Below, piece by piece: positions 15,089 through 24,042 of a stretch of 64,000 bases of DNA. Every line of letters starts with the position of its first letter. Within the stretch, counting starts at the first letter, position 1. Source of the stretch: Ruicaihuangia caeni (GTDB taxonomy: Bacteria; Actinomycetota; Actinomycetes; Actinomycetales; Microbacteriaceae); assembly GCF_029952955.1 (NCBI RefSeq), contig NZ_JASATX010000001.1, positions 1,045,245 to 1,109,244 of the forward strand, given 5' to 3'. The notes under the pieces are model-generated. The model was not told the origin of the DNA. It saw only the letters and a program-made list of their open reading frames with translations, and made no database searches. Made by a program: the position numbers and the translations under genes.

Positions 15089-15760
15089 TCACACCTCGGT
15101 CGTGCGCGAGGCCTCCCATGGAACGGTCCATCCCAGCTCGTCGAACAGCCTCGACAGCACGATGCCGGTGAATCCCCACACGAGGCGCCCCTCGACGTCG
15201 AACGCCGGTGAACGGAATGTCTGCGCGCCGCGCCGTCGCACCGCCGTGAGCCGGTTCGCGGGGTCGAGCAGGTCGGCCACAGGAATCCGAAACACATCGA
15301 CTGTCTCGCGGTGATCGACCGCAGCCACCTGCGAAGGACGAGTCCACCATGCGAGCACCGGCGTGACAAGGTTGCTGCTCACCGACAGCGGCAGCTCAGG
15401 CAGTGTGCCGAGCACGTCGACGCCCGAGGGCTCGAGGCCGGTCTCCTCGACGGCTTCACGCAGCGCAGTCGCCGTGATGTCGGCATCCGCCGGGTCGACT
15501 CCCCCACCAGGGAACGAGATCTGGCTCGCGTGGTGGCGCATGGTCGCCGATCGCCGCTGCAGCAGCACGTCGAGATCAGCGGGCACGGGACCGTCGCTGT
15601 CGGCGGGTTCGCGATCGAGCACCCCGAACAGCACCAGCACTCCGGAACGACGAGCGGATGCCGCGTCGACGCCGAACCGGGAAGGATCAAGCGCCCAGTC
15701 CACCCCGCGGGCGCACAGCGACTCGAGGTCGCGTCGCGCTTGTCCGATCCCGGTCGCCAC
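15089..15760 (-). CDS. NUDIX hydrolase, CoA pyrophosphatase-like
   Basis: A 223-residue NUDIX protein with the CoA-pyrophosphatase (NudL) signature: LLQRRSATMRHHASQISFPGGGVDPAD, then REAVEETGLEP in the NUDIX box. It should hydrolyse CoA or its derivatives to phosphopantetheine and 3',5'-ADP. The end (WGFTGIVLSRLFDELGW) is also typical. It is transcribed after the persulfide dioxygenase gene with a gap of 94 bases. Confidence 0.88.
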   Translation of the reverse strand: MATGIGQARRDLESLCARGVDWALDPSRFGVDAASARRSGVLVLFGVLDREPADSDGPVPADLDVLLQRRSATMRHHASQISFPGGGVDPADADITATALREAVEETGLEPSGVDVLGTLPELPLSVSSNLVTPVLAWWTRPSQVAAVDHRETVDVFRIPVADLLDPANRLTAVRRRGAQTFRSPAFDVEGRLVWGFTGIVLSRLFDELGWTVPWEASRTTEV

Positions 15761-15854
15761 CTCGCCAGCCTACGGGGCCGCTGTCGGCGGTGGCCCACCG
15801 AACCGACGGACTCTGACGCACCGCGCCAGCTCCGGGCACCGGCCAGGCCGCCGG

Positions 15855-17267
<1,413 letters not shown>

Positions 17268-17346
17268 GGTGCGTTCCTCGGGTTTCTCGGGTGAGTCGGG
17301 TCGGGTTTGGGCGGGCGGGTGTTCGTCGGATGCGGTGCGGATGCCG

Positions 17347-17538
17347 TCAGCGGCCGAACAGGCGCGCGAGGAACCCGCCGCCGCGCGCTCCCTGGGCAGC
17401 CGCTTCCACCTCGGCGCGCGAGTGCTGGCCGTTGCACCACTGGGATGCCGGAACCTGACGCTTCACGTCTTGGATGTGCTCACCGCATCCGGTCCAGGTG
17501 GTCTTGCCACAGGTGTTGCACTTCGTTGCTCGGCACAT
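17347..17538 (-). CDS. Small Cys-rich (CxxC) protein
   Basis: A 63-residue protein starting MCRATKCNTCGKTTWTGCGEH, with a further Cys in SQWCNG, giving six Cys and two His that could bind one zinc ion or hold reactive thiols. The tail is basic and Gly-rich (GGGFLARLFGR). It lies directly downstream of the CstR-type operators and 79 bases before the persulfide dioxygenase gene, so it is probably the first gene of that operon. Similar short proteins occur in many actinobacteria without assigned function. Confidence 0.75.
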   Translation of the reverse strand: MCRATKCNTCGKTTWTGCGEHIQDVKRQVPASQWCNGQHSRAEVEAAAQGARGGGFLARLFGR

Positions 17539-17576
17539 GAAGCCGTTTCCAATCTCTCTGTCTCAACAATGTCGGA

Positions 17577-17594
17577 GATACCCCCGGGGGTATC
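17577..17594. promoter_or_regulatory. CsoR/CstR-type operator 1
   Basis: A perfect 18-base palindrome, GATACCCCCGGGGGTATC, of the G/C-tract type bound by CsoR/CstR repressors. It lies between the small Cys-rich gene and the repressor gene. Confidence 0.75.
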
Positions 17595-17611
17595 AATCCG
17601 TGCTGGAAATA

Positions 17612-17627
17612 ATACCCCCTGGGGTAT
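17612..17627. promoter_or_regulatory. CsoR/CstR-type operator 2
   Basis: ATACCCCCTGGGGTAT, a second near-palindrome 35 bases from the first (start to start), about 35 bases before the repressor ATG. The two copies probably serve the two divergent promoters. Confidence 0.7.
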
Positions 17628-17662
17628 CATGAATGTCAACTCGACCTGAGAGGGGCGCCGCA

Positions 17663-17950
17663 ATGACCGAGAACCTCACAACGCACGCCGAATACGACCC
17701 CGAAGCCAAGCGGAAGATCGTCAACCGTCTGCGCCGCGCGCACGGTCAACTCGCCGCGGTGATCGCCGCCGTCGAGGGCGACACCCACTGCCGCGACGTC
17801 GTGCAGCAGCTCTCAGCGGTGTCGAAGGCCGTCGACCGCGCCGGGTTCCTCGTGATCTCCACCGCGCTGCGCGAATGCCTCACCGACTCGGGCGACGAGT
17901 CGAAGACCAACCCCGAGGAGCTCGAGAAGCTGTTCCTGTCGCTGGCATAG
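17663..17950 (+). CDS. CsoR-superfamily repressor, CstR-like (persulfide sensing)
   Basis: A 95-residue metal-sensitive/persulfide-sensitive repressor of the DUF156 group: RRAHGQLAAVIAAVEGDTHCRDVVQQLSAV and ALRECL. The two Cys (43 and 72) are 29 residues apart, as in CsoR and CstR, but the His four residues before the second Cys that copper sensors need is Ala68 here. That absence, and the divergent persulfide dioxygenase, favour persulfide sensing over copper. The ATG at 17663 follows GAGAGGGG; an ATG ten codons earlier touches operator 2 and is less likely. It probably represses both directions from the twin palindromes. Confidence 0.85.
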   Translation: MTENLTTHAEYDPEAKRKIVNRLRRAHGQLAAVIAAVEGDTHCRDVVQQLSAVSKAVDRAGFLVISTALRECLTDSGDESKTNPEELEKLFLSLA

Positions 17951-18021
17951 CGCGGGCGTAGGCTCACACCGGCAGCCCCCTTCGGCAGACGTGCGAGCTC
18001 GCCTGGCGCTACGCTGCGGCC

Positions 18022-18501
18022 ATGGACCACGCGGATGCCGCAAAGCTGACCTCGAGTGACCCCAAGCAGGCAATGCAGCAACGCCTGCACTTCATCACCC
18101 TGTCGACCCACGACCTAGATGCCGTTCGCGCCTTCTACGTCGACGGCCTCGGCTGGACGCCCACCCTCGATGTAGCCGACGAGATCGTGTTCTTTCAGCT
18201 CGCGCCCGGGCTGATACTCGGCTTCTTCCGCGAAGACAAGTTCGCCCAAGACCTCGGGCTACCGCGTCCCGCGCCCGTGTCAGGTGTGACCCTCGCGCAC
18301 AACGTTGAGAGCCGAGACGCCGTGATCCGACTCGTGGAAGCGATGGCAGCCTGCGGAGGAACGGTGCGCAAGCAGCCACAGCCCGGCGACTACGGTGGCA
18401 TCTTCCACGCGCAGGTCGAAGACCCCAACGGCGTGCTCTGGGAGATCGCGCACAACCCTGGCTGGACGATCGGCGACGACGGGCGCGTCAGCTTTCCGTG
18501 A
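18022..18501 (+). CDS. VOC-family (glyoxalase-like) protein
   Basis: A 159-residue vicinal oxygen chelate protein: LHFITLSTHDLDAVRAFYVDGLGW at the first beta-alpha unit and HAQVEDPNGVLWEIAHNP at the end, with His/Glu positions that could hold a metal. Members include glyoxalases, dioxygenases and drug-binding proteins. Homology starts at about residue 18 (MQQRLHF), so the first 17 residues may not be translated. No functional link to its neighbours is apparent. Confidence 0.82.
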   Translation: MDHADAAKLTSSDPKQAMQQRLHFITLSTHDLDAVRAFYVDGLGWTPTLDVADEIVFFQLAPGLILGFFREDKFAQDLGLPRPAPVSGVTLAHNVESRDAVIRLVEAMAACGGTVRKQPQPGDYGGIFHAQVEDPNGVLWEIAHNPGWTIGDDGRVSFP

Positions 18502-18552
18502 GGTGGCGGGCTGGGCCGCGGCGGTTATCGCCGCCGCCCAGCGCCGTACGGA

Positions 18553-20001
18553 CTATCCCTGCGTACGCTCGCGGCGCCGCGAGACGACGCCAGCTGCGGC
18601 TCCGAGACCGAGCAGCGCGAGCGCGAGCCAGCCGAGGCTGGCGTCGACACCGGTCTGCGGGAGGGTGCGCCCGGTTCCGCTGTCGGCGGCCGGAACAGCC
18701 GCTCCGCCGCCAGCCGGCGGAGCAGGCGTCACCGGCGGCGTCGGGTTGTTCCACACGGCGAAGACGGTGAGGTCACCGCTGATCGAGGTCGCACTGGTGA
18801 ACGCGGTGCCGGTGCCGTCGGCGAGCGTGTTCCATCCGGTCAACGTGCGCCCGGTCAGCGTCGGCGCGGGCAAAGCGAGCAGCGCAGCATCCAGCGACGC
18901 CGCATAGACGCGCTGTGCGGTCGATGCCGGGGCCGCATCGACGTGGTTCGAGTCGAACGTCACGACGTAGTTGTTGCCCGCGACGGCGAGCGTGCCGCCG
19001 TTCTCGACGCTGTCGATCGACGCCACGGTGAGAGTCCCGCTGTTGGCGAGCGTCCCTGCGCCACCGAGGGCCCCGTCGCCCGTGATCGAGCCGGTCGGGG
19101 TCACCGTGACCGCCCCGCCCGCGGGAACGATCATCGATGCGGATGCCGGCACGATGACGGTTCCACCAATCGTGACCGTGCCGAAGCCGCCGCCGACTCC
19201 CCCGCCGAAGGCCCGGCCGTTCGTCGAGTTGACCGTCACCGTTGCACCATCGCCGATCGTGACGGTTCCGCCGTTGCTGCCTTCGCTGCCGCCGATCGCC
19301 GCTGAATTCGCACTGCCGGTCGCGACCACGGTTCCGCCTGTGATCGACACGGTCGCAGGGGCAGGCGCATACCAACCGCTGCCGATGCCCGATGAGAGGT
19401 TGCCGCCGACGGCAGTGACCTGGCCACCCGAGATCGAGATCGTGCAGGGACCGTTGGATGCCCAGCCCGAGCCGATGCCCGGACCATCAGAGTTGCCAGT
19501 GGCGGTCACGGTGCCGCCGGTGATGTTGATGGTGCCGCAGTCCTGGCCGTCGCCACCACCGATGCCGGCACCGTGCCCTGCGGTGGCCGTGATCGTGCCG
19601 CTCTCAATGGTGAGGGTGGCGCCATGGGTTGTGATGCCGGCCGCAAAGCCTGCGGTAGCGCTGAGGGCGCCACCGCCAGCGGTGTCGCGAATCGTGAATG
19701 CCTTGCCGGCGGCGACAGTAAGACCCGCCACAGAGATCGCGTGTCCATTCAGATCGAGCGCGATCGAATTCGCCACCGTTGCCGCAGCGCCGAGCGCGAA
19801 ATCGGCATTGACGACAACGACGTCGCCGTCGGGCGCGGTGTTCAGCGCCGTGGCCAGCTCGGCATCCGTCGTGACTGGCACATCTGCGGCCATGGCTGCG
19901 GATGGTGCTCCTGCCACAACCAGGGCACAGGAGATGATTGCGGCGAGCGAGATGGACGTCGCAGCGCGGGCGGGTTTGCGGGTCAGTGCGAAGGGGCGCA
20001 C
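18553..20001 (-). CDS. LPXTG-anchored surface protein with Gly-rich beta-helix and InlB B-repeat
   Basis: A 482-residue secreted protein. A signal peptide (basic start, hydrophobic core, cleavage near AMA-AD) is followed by about 270 residues of Gly/Thr/Ala-rich strands with the recurring pattern GTxTxTGG..GIGSG, suggesting a parallel beta-helix. A single InlB/Listeria-Bacteroides repeat follows (VTFDSNH to GRTLTGWNT to DLTVFAVW), then a Pro/Ala linker, the sortase motif LPQTG, a membrane helix and a basic tail RRRERTQG. The GTG at 20001 has GGAG six bases upstream; the longer frame lacks a signal-like start. It is probably attached to peptidoglycan by sortase and used in adhesion. No sortase gene is nearby. 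Confidence 0.85.
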   Translation of the reverse strand: MRPFALTRKPARAATSISLAAIISCALVVAGAPSAAMAADVPVTTDAELATALNTAPDGDVVVVNADFALGAAATVANSIALDLNGHAISVAGLTVAAGKAFTIRDTAGGGALSATAGFAAGITTHGATLTIESGTITATAGHGAGIGGGDGQDCGTINITGGTVTATGNSDGPGIGSGWASNGPCTISISGGQVTAVGGNLSSGIGSGWYAPAPATVSITGGTVVATGSANSAAIGGSEGSNGGTVTIGDGATVTVNSTNGRAFGGGVGGGFGTVTIGGTVIVPASASMIVPAGGAVTVTPTGSITGDGALGGAGTLANSGTLTVASIDSVENGGTLAVAGNNYVVTFDSNHVDAAPASTAQRVYAASLDAALLALPAPTLTGRTLTGWNTLADGTGTAFTSATSISGDLTVFAVWNNPTPPVTPAPPAGGGAAVPAADSGTGRTLPQTGVDASLGWLALALLGLGAAAGVVSRRRERTQG

Positions 20002-20332
20002 GAGTGCTCCAGGAGTCGGGTGGTGCCGGGTCAGGGTAAGGCGGTCAACGCAACGCTCCGCCACCCTCGGGAGGGGTCGCGGTCACCGGCGCGCAAACGA
20101 CGTTTCGCAGCATATCGGTACGCGAACCTTTTTCAGGTCGCGACGTGCCCCGGAATGCGTCGATTCGATGTGATCGCGCACCCAGCCACATGGCCCCGGA
20201 CCGAACCGGGTAGGCCGGCCTCAATCAGCCGCTCCTCTGCTGCCGATGAGTCGCCACAGACCTCTAACGTGTGCCCGGCGCCGGACCTACGATTGCGCCG
20301 ACGCGAGGTTTGCTTCTCGCTGGAGGTCGACG
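20002..20332. other. Intergenic region between divergent surface-protein and cupin genes
   Basis: No convincing gene. It should contain the promoters of both neighbours; a short A/T-rich patch around 20105-20135 is the likeliest promoter area for the surface protein, but no clear -10/-35 pair could be assigned. Confidence 0.4.
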
Positions 20333-20701
20333 ATGCCTGATCCGATTGACGTCAACCCAAAGCTGTACCGAGTGGTGTTCGAGAACGCGCGCGTGAGGGT
20401 GCTCGAGTACTTCGACCGCCCGGGCGACGCGACAGTGACTCACAGTCACCCGGATTCGGTGATGATCACGCTCTCCGACTTCGACCGCCGCCTGACGCAA
20501 GGCGAGCGCACTCGCGATCTCCATCTGGACGCGTTTCAGGTGCGCTGGCTCGACGCGCAAGACCACTCCGGAGCAAACATCGGCTCCACCGACACACACG
20601 CGTTCTTCGTGGAACTGAAGGAGCGCGACAGTGCGGATGCCGCGAACGACGCGCACGCCGACGATCACGCGCTCGGCCCCACCGACCCTCCTCCGCTATG
20701 A
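20333..20701 (+). CDS. Cupin-like small protein
   Basis: A 122-residue protein with a single cupin-like barrel: YRVVFENARVRVLEYFDRPGDATVTHSHPDSVMITLSDF has the His-x-His metal-binding pattern, and the C-terminal third is Asp/Ala-rich and probably disordered. The ATG has GGAGG upstream. The family is commonly annotated as cytoplasmic protein of unknown function. It precedes the XRE-cupin regulator on the same strand, 131 bases apart. Confidence 0.75.
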   Translation: MPDPIDVNPKLYRVVFENARVRVLEYFDRPGDATVTHSHPDSVMITLSDFDRRLTQGERTRDLHLDAFQVRWLDAQDHSGANIGSTDTHAFFVELKERDSADAANDAHADDHALGPTDPPPL

Positions 20702-20832
20702 CCTCGTGACCGGCCGGGCCGTGGCGTTCGCACGGACTTCGCACGGACTTCGCCCGTTCACTCGCAGACCGCGGAGACCGCACTTGCCCTCCGATACTGT
20801 GGAGAGAAGCGCGAGAAACGGGGCCCGAACAG

Positions 20833-21408
20833 ATGCGAGTCGTTGCAGTAGAGCAGTATCCCGAGCGTGCTCGCATCGGGTCACGACTGCGCGGGGCACG
20901 GCTCGCGAAGCACATGACGATCAAGCAGGTCGCGGATGCGTGCGGCCTCACCGAGGGGTTCATCAGCCGGCTCGAGCGCGACCTGACCTCGCCAAGCGTT
21001 GCGACCCTGATCAACCTCTGCAACGCGCTCAACATCGACGCGGGCGCTCTGCTCTCGCGCACGGATGCCGCGCACGTGAAGCTCGAGAACGCGCCGAAGC
21101 TGTCGTCGGCCACCGAGGGCTCCCTCGAGAAGCTGCTCACTCCGCGCCAGGAATCGCGTGTGCAGGCGATCCACGCGATCATCGAGCCCGGCGCCAAGGG
21201 GAACTCGCAGGACTACACCGTCAACTCGAACGTGCACTTCGTGCATGTGCTCGACGGCGAGCTGACGATGGAGATCCAAGATCAGCAGTGGGTGTTGGCT
21301 AAGGGCGACTCGCTCACCTTCGACGGGAAAGAGTCGCACCACTGGACAGCGTCGCCCAAAGACGGTGCGACGGTGCTCTGGTTCTTGACGCCCGCGACCG
21401 GCGAGTAG
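20833..21408 (+). CDS. XRE-family regulator with C-terminal cupin
   Basis: A 191-residue HTH-cupin protein. Residues 15-70 are a helix-turn-helix (LRGARLAKHMTIKQVADACGLTEGFISRLERDLTSPSVATL); residues 110-188 are a cupin_2 sensor barrel (VHVLDGELTMEIQDQQW, GDSLTFDGKESHHW). Such regulators (PuuR/SutR-like) sense small ligands of catabolic pathways. It could control the amide-degrading operon that begins 8.5 kb away, but equally other targets. Confidence 0.87.
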   Translation: MRVVAVEQYPERARIGSRLRGARLAKHMTIKQVADACGLTEGFISRLERDLTSPSVATLINLCNALNIDAGALLSRTDAAHVKLENAPKLSSATEGSLEKLLTPRQESRVQAIHAIIEPGAKGNSQDYTVNSNVHFVHVLDGELTMEIQDQQWVLAKGDSLTFDGKESHHWTASPKDGATVLWFLTPATGE

Positions 21409-21492
21409 GCGGGTGCCACACTCACGAGCTCAAGCAGCCCGGCAGAGCAGCAGCGTGAAGCTGCGGTTCCGCCATGACGGTGCGGGCCTCGA

Positions 21493-22029
21493 CTAGCGCG
21501 GCAGCGCCTCAGAGTTCTCCGCCGTCGACTCAGACACCTGGCCGGCCGCCTTCTTCGGCCCACGCGCTGGCAGGTTCACGATGCCCCACACCGACGCCGC
21601 CGCGGTCAATGCGATCGCCGCGATGAACGCGGCGACAAGCCAAGGGTGATGCACTGCTGTGTCGGGGATGCGGCGATCAGGCACCGCCACGACGCCGATC
21701 AATGCGCCGAGCAGCCCGAAGTAGCTGCCGAGCAGGAACGATCGGTGCGACTTCACCCGGTGACGTCGCGCCGCGATGATGCCCATGGTCACCGTGAACG
21801 CAGTAAAGAGCGAGAGGGCGTGAAGCCACCCGAACCCGCCGTTGATCGTGCGGATGCCGAACGAGGTGGTGATGACCAGCGCCATCGCGACCACCCACGT
21901 CCAGCCGACGATGCGGTGAGGCCGGTCGCCCTTGCGGCGCCGAAAGATCTGAACGACGCCGAAGCCGAGGGCATAAGTGGCCGCTACGGCATGGACAAGG
22001 ATCAGCGGGTCCCAACGATCGAGCACCAC
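21493..22029 (-). CDS. DUF2306 membrane protein
   Basis: A 178-residue protein with about four to five membrane helices and the DUF2306 pattern: ILVHAVAATYALGFGVVQIFR, RPHRIVGWTWVVAM, FGWLHALSLFT and HRSFLLGSYFGLL with the conserved His residues. Function unknown; the repeated His positions resemble those of heme- or metal-binding membrane proteins. The C-terminal 30 residues are polar. Confidence 0.82.
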   Translation of the reverse strand: MVLDRWDPLILVHAVAATYALGFGVVQIFRRRKGDRPHRIVGWTWVVAMALVITTSFGIRTINGGFGWLHALSLFTAFTVTMGIIAARRHRVKSHRSFLLGSYFGLLGALIGVVAVPDRRIPDTAVHHPWLVAAFIAAIALTAAASVWGIVNLPARGPKKAAGQVSESTAENSEALPR

Positions 22030-22125
22030 CGGAGCCTACAACCTTTCTGAGCGTGGGCTGTGCGTAGCATCTGAACCCGAAGCAGCCACTTGGTGTCTGT
22101 CTTATCGCTGGCGCGACCGCGACGG

Positions 22126-22159
22126 GAAGCCGGCCGCCCCTCTCGGAACGGCCGGCTTC
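22126..22159 (-). terminator. Hairpin beyond the amide-catabolic operon
   Basis: Perfect 11-bp stem (22126-22136 with 22149-22159) and 12-base loop, 61 bases beyond the cupin stop on the minus strand. No T-run. It is a likely end of the leftward operon transcript. Confidence 0.5.
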
Positions 22160-22169
22160 GAGCCCGCGC

Positions 22170-22214
22170 GACCTCGCGTCGATTGCGCCCGCGTGACCTC
22201 GCGTCGATTGCGCC
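22170..22214. repeat. 25-base tandem direct repeat
   Basis: The 20-base word GACCTCGCGTCGATTGCGCC occurs at 22170-22189 and again at 22195-22214, a 25-base period, between the hairpin and the cupin stop codon. It is non-coding; origin unknown. Confidence 0.8.
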
Positions 22215-22219
22215 GAGCG

Positions 22220-22582
22220 CTACTGCGCCCGGTGCACCCCCATGAACACCTTTTCGGTGTCTTCGAGCGTGTGCCACACGCCCTTGAACCCTTGCGGGAT
22301 CACGAACGACTCCCCCGCACCGAACTCGCGGCGCGCGCCGGACTCGTCTTCCACGGCGACGCGGCCGCGGAGCACGACGCACAGCTCGGTGTACGGCCAT
22401 GACTCGAATGCGACGCTGCCGGCCGAACCGGTCCAATAGCCGCCCTCGACGGCCGAGTTGCCGAAGTCGGCGCGGTACTCGGTCTCGGTCCAGCCGTCGC
22501 TGACCTCGTCGTACGACGCCGGGTCGGGCACAGAGCCCTCCAGCGCAGTCGGCGACAGGGTAACAATCTGATCCACGCTCAT
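22220..22582 (-). CDS. Cupin-domain protein at the end of the amide operon
   Basis: A 120-residue single-domain cupin with the DUF861-like pattern: YWTGSAGSVAFESWPYTELCVVLRGRVAVEDESG and FVIPQGFKGVWHTLEDTEKVF. The ATG overlaps the amidase stop by four bases, so it is translated with it. The family is related to (S)-ureidoglycine aminohydrolase and to the EutQ-like cupins and often accompanies amine or amide catabolism. The enzyme activity is not established. Confidence 0.85.
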   Translation of the reverse strand: MSVDQIVTLSPTALEGSVPDPASYDEVSDGWTETEYRADFGNSAVEGGYWTGSAGSVAFESWPYTELCVVLRGRVAVEDESGARREFGAGESFVIPQGFKGVWHTLEDTEKVFMGVHRAQ

Positions 22583-24027
22583 CACGCGCTCACCTCCAGT
22601 TGCCAGAAGTCGGTCTTGTACACGTGCTTCTCCACAGCGCGCGCGACCGACATCACCTTCATGTCGTCGAATGCGGGGCCGACGACCTGCACGCCGGTCG
22701 GCACGCCGATCGACGACATGCCGCTCGGGATGCTCAGCACGGGCAGCTGGCTGAGCATGTTGAACGGGTAGGTCATGAACCAGGCCTCGGCGATCTTCTC
22801 CGGCACGATCTCGCCGTTGATCTCGATCGCGAGGTCGAGCGGCGAGCGGTCGGCGCCGACGGAGGGCAGCGCGGTGGTCGGGCAGAGGAACGCGTCGTAC
22901 TCCTCCAGCATCCGCCCCATGCGCCCGTACATCGCAACGTGCACCTCGAGCGCCGCGGTGAGGTCGTCGGGCGTGAGCGACTTGCCGTGCGCGATCATGT
23001 CGGCGGTGTAGTCGGCCAACTGGTCGACGTCGCGCTCGAAGTCGTGCACGAACCGGGCGGCGGAACCACGGCTGGAGTTCGTGGCGAGCCAGGCGTCGAA
23101 CGCCTCGGTCCCCCAGTCGAGTTCGACCTCCTCGACGGTCGCGCCGAGCGCGCGCAGCCCCTCGACGAGCGAGAGCAGGTTGTCGCGCACCTCGGTGTCG
23201 ACTGGGAAGTACCCGAGGTCGATCGAGTACGCGATCTTCCAGCCCTTCACATCGGCCAGGGCCGTGTAGTCGACGGTCTCGTTGACGGTGCTGATGTCGT
23301 CGGGATGCCGGCCGGCGATGATGCTCTGCATCAGGCACACGTCTTCGACGGTGCGCGCGAGCGGGCCGTAGTGCATGTAGGGGTCGAAGGTGTTGGGCAG
23401 GTCGTTCGGGTTGCGGCCGAACGGCGCCTTGTACCCGTACACACCGCAGCAGGATGCCGGGATGCGGATCGATCCGCCGATGTCGGACCCGTCGGCGATC
23501 GTCGTCATGCCGGCGGCGAGGGTCACGCCCGCCCCCGACGACGACCCGCCGGGTCCGTACTCGCGGTTCCACGGGTTGCGGGTGACGCCCCACAGCGGGG
23601 TGTAGCAGTTGCCGGCCTCACCGAACTCGGGCATCGTGGTGCGGCCGATCACGACGGCGCCGGCCTCAAGCATCCGTGCGACGCCCGGATGAGTGTCGGA
23701 GACGACGTTGTCGGCGTACAGCTTCGAGCCGTAGGTGACGGTGTGCCCGGTGATCGGCACATTGTCTTTCACGGCGAGCGCGATGCCCTCGAGCGGGCGG
23801 GCGGTGCCCTGACGCCAGCGTTCGTCGGCGAGGCGTGCACCGGCCATGGCCTCTTTGGCGTACACCGCGGTGAACGCGTTCAGGCCCGGGTTGACCTCGT
23901 CGATGCGGGCGAGCAGCGCCGCCATGAGTTCGGAGGGCAGCAGCGATCCGTCGCGGAATCGCTGCAGCGCCTCGGTCGCCGAGAGGTAGACGAGTGATCG
24001 ATCAGACAGATCAGACAGATCAGACAA
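22582..24027 (-). CDS. Amidase (amidase signature family)
   Basis: A 481-residue amidase with the Ser-cisSer-Lys triad regions: Lys in LAVKDNVPITG, the Gly/Ser motif GPGGSSSGAG and the nucleophile region DGSDIGGSIRIPASCCG. It hydrolyses C-N bonds of amides or carbamates. The start is a TTG with AAAGGA eight bases upstream; the first codons encode three SDL units from a 9-base DNA repeat. It lies 15 bases after the CehA/McbA-like gene in the operon and overlaps the cupin gene. Confidence 0.9.
   Translation of the reverse strand: MSDLSDLSDRSLVYLSATEALQRFRDGSLLPSELMAALLARIDEVNPGLNAFTAVYAKEAMAGARLADERWRQGTARPLEGIALAVKDNVPITGHTVTYGSKLYADNVVSDTHPGVARMLEAGAVVIGRTTMPEFGEAGNCYTPLWGVTRNPWNREYGPGGSSSGAGVTLAAGMTTIADGSDIGGSIRIPASCCGVYGYKAPFGRNPNDLPNTFDPYMHYGPLARTVEDVCLMQSIIAGRHPDDISTVNETVDYTALADVKGWKIAYSIDLGYFPVDTEVRDNLLSLVEGLRALGATVEEVELDWGTEAFDAWLATNSSRGSAARFVHDFERDVDQLADYTADMIAHGKSLTPDDLTAALEVHVAMYGRMGRMLEEYDAFLCPTTALPSVGADRSPLDLAIEINGEIVPEKIAEAWFMTYPFNMLSQLPVLSIPSGMSSIGVPTGVQVVGPAFDDMKVMSVARAVEKHVYKTDFWQLEVSA
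24000..24026. repeat. 9-base tandem repeat at the amidase N-terminus
   Basis: Three exact copies of GATCAGACA lie directly inside the start codon of the amidase gene. The period is a multiple of three, so copy-number changes would alter only the number of Ser-Asp-Leu units. Confidence 0.85.
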
Positions 24028-24042
24028 TTGGTGGTTCCTTTC

